A model generated the notes under the pieces. It did not search any database and was not told the DNA's origin. It was given only the letters and a program-made list of their open reading frames with translations. From Chiridota heheva (Eukaryota; Echinodermata; Holothuroidea; Apodida; Chiridotidae): a DNA stretch of 64,000 bases. The DNA lies in NCBI GenBank assembly GCA_020152595.1, contig JAIGNY010004497.1, forward strand, positions 542,501 to 606,500, in the 5' to 3' direction. Below are positions 1 to 11,299 of this stretch, one piece after another. The first letter of the stretch is position 1, and every line of letters starts with the position of its first letter. The position numbers were made by a program, and so were the translations under genes.

Positions 1-300
1 AAGGAATTTCAGCCTTCAAGAGAATTGGTCATATATTAGAAGCAATTTTCTGCTACCAAAATTACGAGAATCGCAAGGCTAAAACCCTGGATTTGACACA
101 ATATTATGCAATCAAAATCACGTGAAACAGGGGTTCCGCCCCTGGACACCTACTAGGCACTAAGCTGCTAGGGCTTAGCCTCTAGATTTGCTACCAAAAT
201 CGCGAGAAACGTAGGACTTCGTTCTTAGCAGCTTGGATTTGATACAATTTTAAGCAATTTTCTGCTACAAAAATAACGAGAAATACAGGGCTTCCTCCAT
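1..300. repeat. Diverged short tandem repeat, about 3-4 units
   Basis: A phrase of the form GATTTGAYACAAT followed by AAGCAATTTTCTGCTAC and AAAATNACGAGAAA recurs near positions 35-70, 93-130, 185-210 and 233-285 with many differences. Between two of these is a compensating GC stretch (aggggttccgcccctgga, about 129-147) that can fold on itself. The array runs off the left edge of the window. No reading frame is supported. Confidence 0.5.
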
Positions 301-1670
301 GTCCATGTTCTCCCCTCCCACTAAAATCTCTTACAGCTGCCTATGTCTGTAATACATAACTTTAAACACTTGCATGAAAAATGCATATTGACGCCTGAGA
401 ATTCAACATGAAGTAGAATGGTGAGCTTTGAACTAATTTTGGTGACTTGCTATTTCCATGAGTTTTGAAAGCATTTTAGCGAATGTTACATGGGAGCCTT
501 CAGTGTTACTGAAATTTACCATAAGCTGATTACCTCATTGATACTAATTAAACCCATTATACTTCTCTGTATTATTCCCTAAGAGATAAGAAGAAAATCC
601 CTACTGGGGTACTGGATGTGTAGAGGAAAGAACCTTTGGTAACATTTTCAGTTGGCATGGTTTTAAGTCCTAAATTCTGCTGAACAAGCTGAAAAGGTCA
701 ACAACATTTTATATGAAACTTTTGGATCAATATAAAGAGTCAAATTTGTATTAAGCAGAAACCAGGACGCACATCCAGGAAATGGAAAACAACTACAGGT
801 CTTTGTTAACACCTGTCGGTGAAGAAACTTACAAATAAGATAGCTGTTAAAAGAGCGCAAATAAAAATAGACTGAGCAAGCCCTGTCAGTCCAACACTAC
901 CCGGCATGCTCTTGGCTGGAACCCTCAGGAAAAACATAAAAGAGAAAGGCCAGCATTGACATGGAGGAGGACTTTTAATACTGAGCTTAAGAAAGAGTAA
1001 TTATCCAGAGCAGAAATTAGCAAAGGATCAAACAAAATGGAAAACTGTAGTGAAGGCCCTGCATTCCTTTGGGAATGATGAGGAATAAAAAAGATTAAGT
1101 TTGCTACTTTTGTTTCAAAATTTTGGATCAATATGTTATACTATATTAAGCACTTGTACCAAATGTCAAAGGACAATTGACTGCTTTCTGAACTTTTGTC
1201 ATGCTCTGAAAAAAATAGAAGTCACATTCTAAAACAAATTGATAGCTGAATATAGGTTAATTTGATCAAATTATACTTCTTGAAGAAAAAGTAACATTGA
1301 ATAAAAGAAGGGATACCATAGAAGATGCGCTGATTCAAACAAACCGAGGGAATTCCCGTTGCCGTTGGGGTCTTATCTGAGTTTAAAACTAACGGGGATA
1401 ATGAAAGACACGAGGATTGCAGGAATTGCATCAACATTTGAGTTGCCTTCCTGTTTGTAGATCACACATTTTGTCAAAACCCTCAAACTTGTATCAGCCA
1501 AAACTCAAAAACTAACCCATTTCAAACTTAAAGATATTGTGTACGCAGATAATTATACTCTTTTTGATAGTGAGTAAATGAGTCAAAATCTGCAGTTGTC
1601 CGTACATCTTTAATATAATGGTACTGGACAGCTGGACAGTAGGGGAGAATTCTAAACTTTTTGGTGTTAT
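301..1670. other. AT-rich stretch with no recognised gene
   Basis: Short frames on the minus strand (663-860, 925-1131, 1222-1437) have no recognisable domain, no splice signals that I can defend, and amino-acid composition expected of AT-rich non-coding DNA. I see no repeat family shared with the rest of the window here. Confidence 0.6.
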
Positions 1671-1674
1671 AATA

Positions 1675-2074
1675 AATACATCAAAACTTGGAGCTTCGTA
1701 TTCATTACACGATCCATAGAGGCCGCCATTTTAACTAGTGATAACGTTAAGTCAATAGGTTTTTTTTTTTAATGAGAAAGGGTATTTATGAAAGTAAAAA
1801 CCGATATCAAATGAATATTCATTAGATTTGACCGCGGACGTTTTGATTTTATCGTAAACTTCGCGACAAAAGACTTCCCTTTACCTTTTGAACAGCCCTT
1901 TCGATACATGGTTCTGTGTTGGCTTAGTCGTCGCTGATACCTGCATCATACGTTACATTACACCAATACTACCGTTCTCTTAGTAAAAATCCCCATTGAT
2001 ATGACGTTATCACAAGTTAAAATGGCGGCCTCCTTGGATCTTAATGAATACGAAACTCCAGGTTTTGGTGTATT
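1675..2074. mobile_element. MITE-like element with about 90-bp terminal inverted repeats
   Basis: The left arm (1675-1765: AATACATCAAAACTTGGAG, then GAGGCCGCCATTTTAAC and GATAACGTTA) reappears in reverse complement at about 1990-2074 (GTTAAAATGGCGGCCTC, then CCAGGTTTTGGTGTATT). The interior has no transposase. A partial copy lies at 57616-57820 in opposite orientation, supporting mobility. Part of the interior (1850-1935, with CTTCGCGACAAAAGAC and ATGGTTCTGTGTTGGC) is repeated outside the element at 2083-2250, so the history includes a local duplication. Superfamily is not assignable from these ends. Confidence 0.7.
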
Positions 2075-2082
2075 TTCTTATT

Positions 2083-2250
2083 TAATTTCATCGTGGACTT
2101 CGCGACAAAAGACAAGGCAGATTTAAAACAAAACGGCTAATTTTTCAAATTTGTGTCTTTAAAAATTACTTACGTATTTATAAGAAATAATTATTTTGAA
2201 CAGCCCAAAGGTTTCGTACCATCACGTGCGCGACATGGTTCTGTGTTGGC
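2083..2250. repeat. Second copy of the 1850-1935 sequence
   Basis: Shares CTTCGCGACAAAAGAC, TTTTGAACAGCCC and ATGGTTCTGTGTTGGC with 1850-1935, in the same order and orientation, with an extra AT-rich insertion between the blocks. Likely a segmental duplication or a second element copy abutting the MITE. Confidence 0.55.
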
Positions 2251-2477
2251 TGTACAGTATGATGAATTCATGTTTGATGATGTCATAAGAGATAATTCCA
2301 TTGCAAATGTTTATGTGATTCAGTAAGATTTGCAAAGTTAATTGTTAATTGACAGTCCACTCCTTTTTTTTGCATGATTAGAAACAATTTTCCAAAAGTT
2401 ATTAAAGTATGGGGTATATTTGTTAATTGTTTTTTTTTTGCATGCAAAATAGGGTATAAATGTAAAAATACCTAACT

Positions 2478-2731
2478 TTTATCATTTTATCTTTTCTAGA
2501 AGGTTTGACTAATTTACAAGATGAACGATTTTAATGTAATACATCAACTTTGTGGGAGAATGTGTTGCTGTGATGTCATACTGAGCCTTCTTTGGCAATG
2601 TATATAAATATAAATTTTATCAATTTACTTTACTAGCAGGTTTTACTTATTACAAAAGATTATAGATTTTAATGAAATACATCAACTTTGTGAGAGAATG
2701 TGTTGCTGTGATGTCATACTGAGCCTTCTCC
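2478..2731. repeat. Two-unit direct repeat, period about 138 bp
   Basis: The block ending in ACATCAACTTTGTGNGAGAA, TGTGTTGCTGTGATGTCA and TACTGAGCCTTCT occurs at about 2478-2593 and again at 2616-2731, including the preceding TATCATTTTACTTTNCTAG portion. Non-coding. Confidence 0.7.
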
Positions 2732-2949
2732 TATTCGTTTATAGCCATTTTTTGTGAACTTTAAAATTTGAATATCGCCTGGTAGGAATATCATATCGAC
2801 ATGGGTTTTGTACTAAATTGTTTCTAAAAAATTTCTCTTTCCTATAGAAGGTTACAAAAAACATGGGAATATTTCAATCAGATTGAAGTTGTCACATTTG
2901 TGCAATTTCCAGGATATGTATGTATTACCCCTGATGGAAGGCTTCTAAC

Positions 2950-3165
2950 GTTTGTTTGTTAGTTTGGAAAGGTTTAATGGCACGATAGTGATGGTCAAAC
3001 TGTGCCAGAGAGATTAAACTCTGCAAAGGTGAAAAGAGGTTGAGGAGATAAGAAGTGTAGCAAGTAGGTGAGAAAGAAGTGGTCTTGGTATGGTAGATGG
3101 TGTTATGTGGGAAGGAGAGGAATGTTTGGGGTCAATTTTTGCAGAAGAGGTCAGCAATGGAATTT
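2950..3165 (-). mobile_element. 3' end of an I-like non-LTR retroelement (truncated)
   Basis: Reading the minus strand, about 3130-3165 translates to a short segment with the pattern S-I-A-D-L-F followed by an N-rich stretch. This matches the last residues of the ORFs at 63.0 kb and 38.7 kb. It is followed by a purine/pyrimidine-biased 3' UTR, then the conserved end GTGCCATTAAACC and a CAAAC-type tail at about 2950-2985. The same tail is seen at 17089-17141, 36413-36470 and 62785-62840. Only the 3' tip remains, so it is inactive. Confidence 0.6.
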
Positions 3166-3395
3166 AATATTTAAAACATAATTAGAATGTTGCGGGTTTA
3201 CGGTGTGCATCAAATACTGACAATTTCTATATTGCACAATTGAATTTGACCAATCAACACATTCCATTAAAATATGCAAATAATTCTGATACCTGAATTG
3301 GTTGAAAAGAAATCAACCATCTGCAAAACTACACAAGAAAAATAAATTAAACACCTTTTGAAAAATGCACAAATTTTGAAAAGTAACCATTAAAG

Positions 3396-3628
3396 AGCTT
3401 CTATTTTCAAAATGGATTATATTGTCAAAATGGACTGGAATAAAGCCTTCACATTACCATTATACTCCCTTTTTTTTTTTTTGACTTAATGAATTCTGTA
3501 CCAGAATAGCAAGCATAAATTCTGTTAGCTATTCTGGTGCAGAGTTTATCAAGTACCAAAAACGGAGTATGTGAAGGCTTTATTCCAGTCCATTTTGACA
3601 AAAGAAATCCATTTTGAAAATAAAAGCT
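3396..3628. mobile_element. MITE-like element with about 60-bp inverted repeats
   Basis: Left arm: AGCTTCTATTTTCAAAATGG then TGTCAAAATGGACTGGAAT and AAAGCCTTCACAT. The right arm is the reverse complement (ATGTGAAGGCTTTATTCCAG, then GTCCATTTTGACA and CCATTTTGAAAATAAAAGCT). A smaller inverted motif (accagaatagc / gctattctggt) lies in the centre. No protein. No convincing target-site duplication seen. Confidence 0.75.
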
Positions 3629-3639
3629 GTTCCAAGCAA

Positions 3640-4825
3640 ACCAAACAATTCAATACAATTCAACCTTTGAAGAATTTAAATTATAAGAAAATGCAATTAA
3701 AACCTGGTAAATTCTAGATATTTATAGTTTAATCTCTAGTAAAAACATGTTTCTTTTTTAAATCAGATCTATAAATACGGTATGTGCATTAAGCAAAGGT
3801 TAAGACACCCATGATTTGAAACCTTTTCACTTCTAAGAAATCCCCACATTTAGTGCAAGGAACTTAACAATATTGACCGAGGATTACCTTAACTGGCATT
3901 CATCGTTTAAGGATATAGAAGGACTGAAAATAGTTATGTATTACAAGACGTAAAACCTAAGTAAAAAGGGTAACTATAGGTTTAACGCTTTCATTGATTT
4001 ACTTTCAATGTTTTTTCTTTGTAGATTTAATGGATTCTGGTTCAAAATGACGACTTTCCCATTAACGTAATGACTGAAAGGAATTAAAAAGTCTTATAAC
4101 ACTTAAGCATGACAGTTAATGGCAAGGTTTATAATATTGTAGTTAGTGCGAGGCATTTTATCTATTGTGGAGCCAAAATAGATGAGAAATTTGTCTTTAT
4201 GGAATATTTAATTGCAAACATTGAACTGATATTTGCTATAAATTGATGCTTTGATCAAGTAATTACTAATTGGACAAGGGTTCACAACAGTAAAACCTAA
4301 CATTAACTCTTACAAAATTTCCCCCGTATGAAAACCTTTTTTTTTTTCTCACAATTTTCTAATCTGCAGTTCTTATCACTTGGTTTAAATAATAGGTTGG
4401 TATATGGATTGTGAATTTCATCTACAAAGTGTGGGGGAGGGGGTCCCACTACATTACACCCACTACGTACCATTAGTTCTTCAATGAGCATACCATCCCA
4501 CCAATATGCTTCAAAAGGCATAACGTGGTCCCAGTTTTGTCCGGCATGTTTCACATGGAACGACTAGATACACCCTAAATCCCTTCAACATTCTCTTGTT
4601 GTTTCCAAATTGAGATCTTTGTTTGGTAATCACGCTTTTAATTTGCAAACTGAAGCTATGTAATAGTCTGCTCCTTTCAGTCAAATCTACTAGATCCATT
4701 CAATAGTTCTAATTTTTACATAAGAAATTATCTTTTTGATTGTTTCCCAATTCTGTTCTTTCTTACATTATTGATACTATAAGCTTATTTACTATCATTT
4801 TCATGTGTGTTTGCATGAATGTGAG
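3640..4825. other. Stretch with no recognised gene
   Basis: AT-rich. The overlapping minus frames at 4303-4554 and 4511-4699 have no known motif and disagree in frame. A run of T at about 4339-4348 and a G-run at about 4433-4442 are simple-sequence only. Confidence 0.6.
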
Positions 4826-4827
4826 TA

Positions 4828-5671
4828 GAAGGATGGTAATCTGAAGGATGATAATCTAAAAAACGATGGTAATCTGAAGGATGGTAATCTAAAGGATGAT
4901 AATCTGAAAAAGGATGGTAATCTGAAGGATGATAATCTGAAGAAGGATGATATTCTGAAGAAGGATGGTAATCTGAAGGATGATAATCTAAAGAAGGATG
5001 GTAATCTGATGGATGATAATCAGAAGAATGATGATTATTTGAAGGATGGTAATCTGAAGAAGGATGGTAATCTGAAGAAGGATGGTAATCTGAGGAAGGA
5101 TGGTAATCTAAAGAAGAATGATAATCTAAAGAAGGATGGTGATCTGAAGAAGGATGGTAAGGATGGTAATCTGAAGAAGGATGGTAATCTGAAGAAGGAT
5201 GGTAATCTGAAGAAGGATGGTAATCTAAAGAAGGATGGTAATCTGAAGAAGGATGGTAATCTGAAGAAGGATGGTTATCTGAAGAAGGATGATAATCTGA
5301 AGAAGGGTGGTAATCTGAAGAAGGATGGTAATCTGAAGAAGGATGGTAATCTGAAGAAGGATGTTAATCTAAAGAAGAATGGTAACCTGAAGAAGGATGG
5401 TAATCTGAAGGATGGTAAGGATGGTAATCTGAAAAAGGATGGTAATCTGAAGAAGGATGGTAATCTGAAGAAGGATGGTAATCTGAAGAAGGATGGTAAT
5501 CTGAAGAAGGATGGTAATCTGAAGAAGGATGGTAATCTGAAGAAGGATGGTAATCTGAAGAAGGATGGTAATCTGAAAAAGGATGGTAATCTAAAAAAGG
5601 ATGGTACTCTAAAGAAAGATGGTAATCTGAAGAAGGATGGTAATCTGAAGAAGGATAACAATCTGAAATAT
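4828..5671 (+). repeat. 18-bp minisatellite (AAGAAGGATGGTAATCTG)n
   Basis: About 45 units of an 18-bp repeat, with irregular 12- to 15-bp shortened units at the left end (4828-5010) and a highly regular right half (about 5410-5590). Because 18 is divisible by three, the plus strand is open from 5009 to 5713 as a K-K-D-G-N-L repeat, and the minus strand is open as an F-F-R-L-P-S repeat. Being open on both strands is what a minisatellite does. There is no promoter, splice or domain evidence for a protein, so I do not annotate a CDS. Confidence 0.9.
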
Positions 5672-5689
5672 AAATGTTACAAACTTTTA

Positions 5690-7790
5690 ACTCAAACTTT
5701 CTACTCAGTATAGTTTTGGAATCCTCAAGGTCTGCATAATAATATTTTCATCACATAATTCTTCAGTTAAGAATTCTGTCCCCATACAGTACCTCATCTC
5801 TATTATCCTTGCTGCATAATGCGCTTGGAAAACGCGCTTTGGGAAAGAGCAAAGCGAAAATGTCCAAATTCACAAACAAATTGAGTACTGTTTTCCTTCC
5901 TTAATAATTCTGAAATGACAAGTCCTGCCAAAATTATTTGACAGAAATGCATCATTAATTATTGGTTAAATCGTAATTCAACAGGTGCAAATGGAGGTCT
6001 GTACAGTTCTAAGAAGAGGCACAAGCACTATCATCTAAATTTGTTTTAAATCTATAAAATAAAAAAAAAAGGAAAAAGAGGGAAAAATCACTTCAACATC
6101 AGCAACTTATTTTCCGCACGCAATCAATTTTGCGAAAATTGAAAAACGCTCTAAATTGAAAACTATGTAGGCATGGCATTCTTAACATCTGAGGTACTTT
6201 TAAAATTGTGGATTCTGCTTTATTCAAAATTTAACAATTTCTTTGAACTCACGATAAAATTTTGGGGTATTTTCTATAGACCTTTAAATTTGAAGATGGC
6301 GACATGAGGGAAAAGCAAAAAAAAAAAAAAACAATGTTCAGCACAGCAATATGGTCTGCTACACCAATATGGTGTCTCATAAATTCCTTACATGTGTACA
6401 CAAATCCCATACATTATGACCTAACATACCCGTTATGTATATAGATATATTGGGGTGGATGTAAAGCGTTTTGAATCCCATCCACGTGCTGTCCCAGCCA
6501 CGTTAAGGCGGTCATGGTCGAAATGTGAGGGCACTTTTTGTTTACAACGTCAAGCGAAATTTGAAACGACACAGATTTAATTTTGGATACCGATGTCATC
6601 CAAAAAATGACGTATTCATGAGAAATAACCATGATTAATTTTCATATCAAAACCTTTTCAGTGCCATCACGGGTAAAGTGAAAAGGTGTTCTAATATTTT
6701 TGAGACTCAAGAAAAATATGCCATCACTTTTCGGCCCCCAGCTCCTCTACACAAGGAGACTTATAGAGTTTGAACCAGCATGAGAATCTAAACTGGCATT
6801 TTAAGTATAGCCATGGGGATGGTCCCCATGGTCTAGCCTACCTGAAATGATTATATAACAGGTCGGGTAGGCTTTATGATGAATAATAGGATATGTACAG
6901 TTGGTATCTGTCAAAATTTTAACTTCAAATAAATCCAACTTTCTCCAGATTTCCGGTATCTTTTTCTCCAAAGTAATTCTCAAATCTACTTCAAAAGTCA
7001 ATTCTCATCCTTACGTCAAATCCTAAATATCAAATTACCATAACTACTAATCTTGTGAATCAGATCATTTGAGTGGGTAAAAATGAAAACAACTTCAGAA
7101 AACATTATCCCTTTAGCTATTTAAAACTACGCTAGACTTCATTCAAGAAGTAGTTTTTAAGGATAAAATTTCACAAACAATTATTTGGCAGAAATAAATG
7201 CTTCTGGTGTTCCCACATCCATTCCTTGCAATGTAACATCAGCTTTAATGATTCAACGCAACCTAATGATACAACACACCCTTCACAAGGAAGTATAGAT
7301 CAGTATAAAGATGTGCATATAGAAAGCTACTGCTCAGATATCATTGCCTTTAGATTGGAAGGAGGGAGTTGTGGAACGAGAGAATACGCTGATGGTGTCA
7401 TTTTTTCTCTCCAAAATTGTGTCAAAATAATCATCTTTAAACTGTTAGAAGGCTAAAGTTTAATAAACAGCAAAAACAAAGGGTAATTACCACAAAATCT
7501 TCCCATTTAAGCACAATTTCAAAACTTTTTTTTTTTTTTTGGGGGAGGGCCAAAGGGGGAGGGGAAAGGGAATGACCTGGTCGACCCTGGTCGTTTTAAC
7601 AGTTTATTTCAAAGCTCAAGTCACATGGTCACACATGAGCATTTAAATCATAGAGGACAGTTAAAGAAACAAATTGGTGAACAAACCATGCTGATATCTT
7701 AATTCCTACATAGAGCTATTCCAAGTTTAAATGAGTCTGGCACAAACAGCTGGTAACAATATACAAGCAATATCACACCATCAAATTCCA
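5690..7790. other. Stretch with no recognised gene
   Basis: Contains poly-A runs (about 6060-6070, 6318-6333), a T/G tract at 7528-7550 and several short frames (6414-6632 minus, 6801-7001 minus, 7226-7456 plus) without recognisable similarity. No repeat of this window maps here except simple sequence. Confidence 0.6.
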
Positions 7791-8702
7791 TTAGATCAGT
7801 GGTCAAGCAAATTTATCTTGTATGAAAGAAGACATTAAAAGAAACAAAATGGTACAGAAACGACTTTAACATCTACTTCCCTAGGGAGACATTCAAGTTT
7901 AAAGCTCAGTCTTATCTGTATAGATATGACCTGTAAGGTTGGCGTCCCATCCTCATTTTCTTAACAATTGTAATATATTTCAAAGAAAATTGATTTAACA
8001 TTTTTACTACCGTATTCGACATAATAAGCATAGTGTGCGAACTAAAATGTACATATATGGTGATTTAGCCCTAGCCATCACAAAAACATCATCATGATGC
8101 AAAATTGCACCACTTTTTAGGCCCAAAGCTTCTTCCTAATAAGCGCCCATGCTCGGGTCCGCATAGTGTGTTATTCGAACTGCAATGTACATATATGTGA
8201 ATTGGTTATATTCTAGCCCTAGCCATCACAAAAACATTATCAGGAGCATCACATGCAAAATATGAATGTAAAAATACTTGAATATTTGAAGTATTCAAAA
8301 TAATCAAATTAATTATGTTATCAGTCAAAAAATGTGGATGGGCGCTTATTTGAGCAGGGGTGCTTATTTGAGCAGGGGCGCTTATGTGAGCAGGGGCGCT
8401 TATGGTATTTGAATTACTATCCTCAAACTTTCTTCAGGTGGTATATCATAATTACGCTCACTAGATGTTACTACTTTTCTGACATATCCAATGGTTTTTA
8501 AGCCACAAAATACATAAAGACTATGAGTAATCTGAGAATGTGACTACACTGAGTCTGATTTCAGCCGTTTCCTACACAAATTATACAGAACTTCAATCTC
8601 TCCTCAACAGAAAAAAGTTTTTGAATGCTTTCTTCACCACTCAAGTTGTTTCTTTTAAAGTCCTCTTTAATATTAAAGATAAACTTACTTGAACACCACT
8701 TC
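7791..8702. mobile_element. Long-arm foldback element (copy 1), interrupted by a nested insertion
   Basis: The left arm at 7791-8003 starts near TCAGTGGTCAAGCAAATTTA and continues with AAAAGAAACAAAATGGT. The right arm (about 8420-8702) is its diverged reverse complement, ending near GTTTCTTTTAAAGTCCTC and CTTACTTGAACACCA. The same family occurs at 10724-11295, 17050-17690 and 58987-59456, and as single arms at 19130-19365 and 33588-33800. No transposase. The two arms here are split by the 404-bp insertion at 8010-8413. Confidence 0.7.
8010..8413. mobile_element. Nested insertion with TTACTA direct repeats
   Basis: It is flanked by TTACTA at 8004-8009 and 8414-8419. The undisturbed sister element at about 17365-17380 reads TTATTATTCCCTCAAAC at the corresponding place, so the insertion can be defined. 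The insertion starts CCGTATTCGACATAATAAGC and ends GGGGCGCTTATGGTATTTGA, which are imperfect inverted ends around an AATAAGCGCCC-type motif also seen at 55905-56403. Inside is a duplication (GCATAGTGTG...GTACATATATG...CTAGCCCTAGCCATCACA, at about 8027 and 8161) and a 20-bp tandem (TTGAGCAGGGGCGCTTAT) at 8340-8405. Confidence 0.65.
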
Positions 8703-8704
8703 AA

Positions 8705-9025
8705 AGGATTAGCTTGATAATCAAAGGTTCCATCATAAAAGGCTGCTGAACTGTAAAGAAACTTCTTCTTGCTCCTTCAAATAATTCATATGAAATGACT
8801 TGGTGTGAAAAGCCTACCATATGAAGACTTGATGTCACACATTTTTTTCTCTCAAAAGAAGTGTTAATATTTTCATGGTAAATTGATTGATTTTTTTTAC
8901 GCATCAAATATTTTGTCTTCTCCAAAAGGTTGTTAGATCACATGTTTTATACTTAACATAACAAGATGATGGACTAAGATGGTGAATCACCCCAAAAAAT
9001 GCCCAAACTAACACCACCACCATAA
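8705..9025. other. Stretch with no recognised gene
   Basis: It starts with AAAGGATTAGCTTGATAATC (8703-8722), a degenerate echo of the foldback terminus. The remainder is AT-rich with no supported frame. Confidence 0.5.
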
Positions 9026-9027
9026 CA

Positions 9028-9985
9028 AAAAAATAATAATAATCAAAGACACCCAGAGTTAGTAAAGAACTTATCAATGTTGACTTTGAAAATGTGAACA
9101 GAATTGGAGCTAACTACCCACTCAGGCAAACCATTCTACTCATTAGCAACTCTTTGCGAAAAGCTAAAATGCTGAATATCTATCTGTGAGAACTCTTTGG
9201 TCAACTACAAACTGTTACCATGTGTCACATGAGGACTAGCTAAAACATGCAAGAAATTACAGGGAATTACAGGAAGCATCACTACCAGATAGGAATTTAA
9301 AAACCTGAATCTTATCGCCACGTACTCTTCTCAACTCAAGCATGGTCAAACCAAGAATTCGCAACCTAGATTCATAAGAGAGATGCCTTACTTCAGGAAT
9401 AAGTCTAGTGGCTCTTCGCTAAACCTGCTCCAAAATGAACTTGTCCCTCTCATAAAAGGGACTCTAAGCCTGAATAGCATACTCAAGGTGAGGCCTGACT
9501 AAGCGCTTATAAATTAAGGACAACCTCTCTAACAAAAAAACAAATTCCTCTAATCAAACCAAAGCATCCTATTTGCCCTTGCAGCTGCTAAAGCACCAAG
9601 ATTTGAACCATTCATGCAGTAATCAAAAGCCAAATTGCTCTGACCATAAAATAAAGAACTTTGCATTTATCAACACTGAATGACATCTGCCATGTTTGGG
9701 ACCAAGAAACTAACTTATCCAGATCAGTTTGCAAAAGTGAAGAATCCCTAGCATCATCAACAATCCTGTACAGCTTAGTGTCATCAGCAAATTTACAAAT
9801 CCTGGAGCCAAGGGAAACATCAATATCATTAATGAATATTAAGAAAAGAAGTGGACCCAATACAGAACCCTAAGGAACTTTACTTGCAACCTTCTTCCAT
9901 GGAGATATTTCACCATTAACAACAACTCTTTGTGACCTATCAATTAACCAAGAATTTATCCAACTGGCACACTTTCCTTCCACAC
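9028..9985 (-). pseudogene. CR1-like non-LTR reverse transcriptase remnant, 5'-truncated and broken
   Basis: On the minus strand, from about 9985 downward, the conceptual reading gives a reverse transcriptase palm region: a segment with Q-R-V-V-V-N-G, then V-P-stop-G-S-V-L-G-P-L-L-F-L-I-F-I-N-D, where a TAG replaces the expected Q of the P-Q-G motif. The catalytic-type box F-A-D-D-T-K-L follows within 9612-9860. Further on, frame-shifted pieces read as Y-K-R-L-V-R-P-H-L-E-Y-A, then R-R-A-T-R-L-I-P and R-H-L-S-Y-E-S-R-L, and finally N-S-V-H-I-F-K-V-N-I-D-K-F-F just before an ATT-type tail at 9028-9045. This layout is known for CR1/L2-group retrotransposons. Multiple stops and frameshifts make it non-functional. 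The endonuclease part is missing. The clade assignment is from memory of family patterns. Confidence 0.88.
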
Positions 9986-9989
9986 TTAA

Positions 9990-10720
9990 AATTACTAGAT
10001 TCTGTTTTAACTCATAAAACTAACAAATCCAGCAGTTGCCATTACAGATAAAATTTCATAATATATTTTAATAGAATACAATAAAGATTTCTAAGAAATA
10101 TGAGCTGTATTTTGCTACGAGTCCAACACTGTAGTTGTCTACACAAACCTGTCAGAGCATTAAAAAAATCTCTCTGTAAGTGAAAATACTGTCTGAAATA
10201 TTATCAAATGAATGATGATGCATCCGCAGTAGAAACCTACATGGCTGGAGGGAATGAAGGGAAGCTAAGCACAACGAGGAAACAGATCTAAGCATGCATC
10301 AAGTGCAGACAAAATCAAGCACTGGATAGGCCATCAACAGTAAAGCATGTCAGGATCGTCATGCCTTTAGGTGCATTTCCAAAATGATTGTCACTTGCCC
10401 TCCTTCTGAAGATGGCACAAATAGATAGAATATGATTATTCAATACTTTCTTCAGCTATTGTGTTCCTTTAACTGCCCGCTACCTTATAAGATGAACAAA
10501 CTGAATACTAATTTAAATTTGAGATTCAACAACAGCTGTTTTATTCAAACCTTCTGATAACATTATGCTTAAAGACCTTATACAAAATAAACGAAATGAA
10601 ATTAAACACCTATATTTTTTGATGTTGAAAGTTAAAAGAAGTTTTTTTCGAAACAAACATTGAAAACAACTTCAATTAATCGCTTCTGGCCAATAACCCT
10701 ATATTTTCCTTTTGAGTTTG
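9990..10720. other. Stretch with no recognised gene
   Basis: AT-rich, no frame with recognisable motifs and no repeat shared elsewhere in the window. Confidence 0.55.
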
Positions 10721-10723
10721 TGC

Positions 10724-11295
10724 TTAAAGGATTAGTTCGGTGGTCAAACATGTCCATCTTATATGAAAGAGGACTTCAAAAGAAACAAAATAGTGAAGAA
10801 AGCATTCAAAAAACTTATTCCGTTAAGAAGATATTTAAGTTTAAAGTTTGGTATCATTCGTATAGAAACAACTAAAATCAGACTAGTTGTGATGTCATAG
10901 CCTCAGATTCCTCAAAGTTTTTATGTATTCTATCATATTTTGTCCTGTGATTTTGTTGTTAAAAAACCATTGTATATGTCAAAAAAGTAGTAAAACTAAA
11001 TCTAGGAAGGGTATTGATAATATACCACCTGAAGAAAGTTTGAGGAAAAATAATTCAAATAGTGAAAAATTAAATAAACCTTCATTAAAATACATAAAGA
11101 CTTTTGAGGAATCTGAGGCTGTGACATCACAACTAGTCAGTTTTCAGTCGTTTCTACAGAAATTATACCAAACTTTAAACTTAAATATCTCCTTAACGGA
11201 ATAAGATTTTTGAATGCTTTCTTCACTATTTTGATTGTTTTGGAGTCCTCTTTCATATGAAATAAACTTGCTTGACCACTGAACTAATCCTTTAA
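10724..11295. mobile_element. Long-arm foldback element (copy 2, most symmetrical)
   Basis: It begins TTAAAGGATTAGTTC and ends GAACTAATCCTTTAA, exact inverted termini except for one base. The arms continue as near-palindromes for about 200 bp each: AAAGAAACAAAATAGTGAAG and TTAAGTTTAAAG-type blocks on the left are mirrored by AATATCTCCTTAACGG and TGCTTTCTTCACTATTTTG on the right. About 150 bp lies between the arms. TTAA on both edges could be a target-site duplication (the piggyBac signature) or simply the tip of the arm. No transposase. The two short plus-strand frames inside (10660-10875, 10923-11204) are arm readings, not genes. Confidence 0.85.
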
Positions 11296-11299
11296 TTCA

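Noticed and set aside
5009..5713. 234-residue open frame of K-K-D-G-N-L repeats
   Set aside because: It follows the 18-bp minisatellite; the opposite strand is equally open, and there is no unique domain, splice site or promoter.
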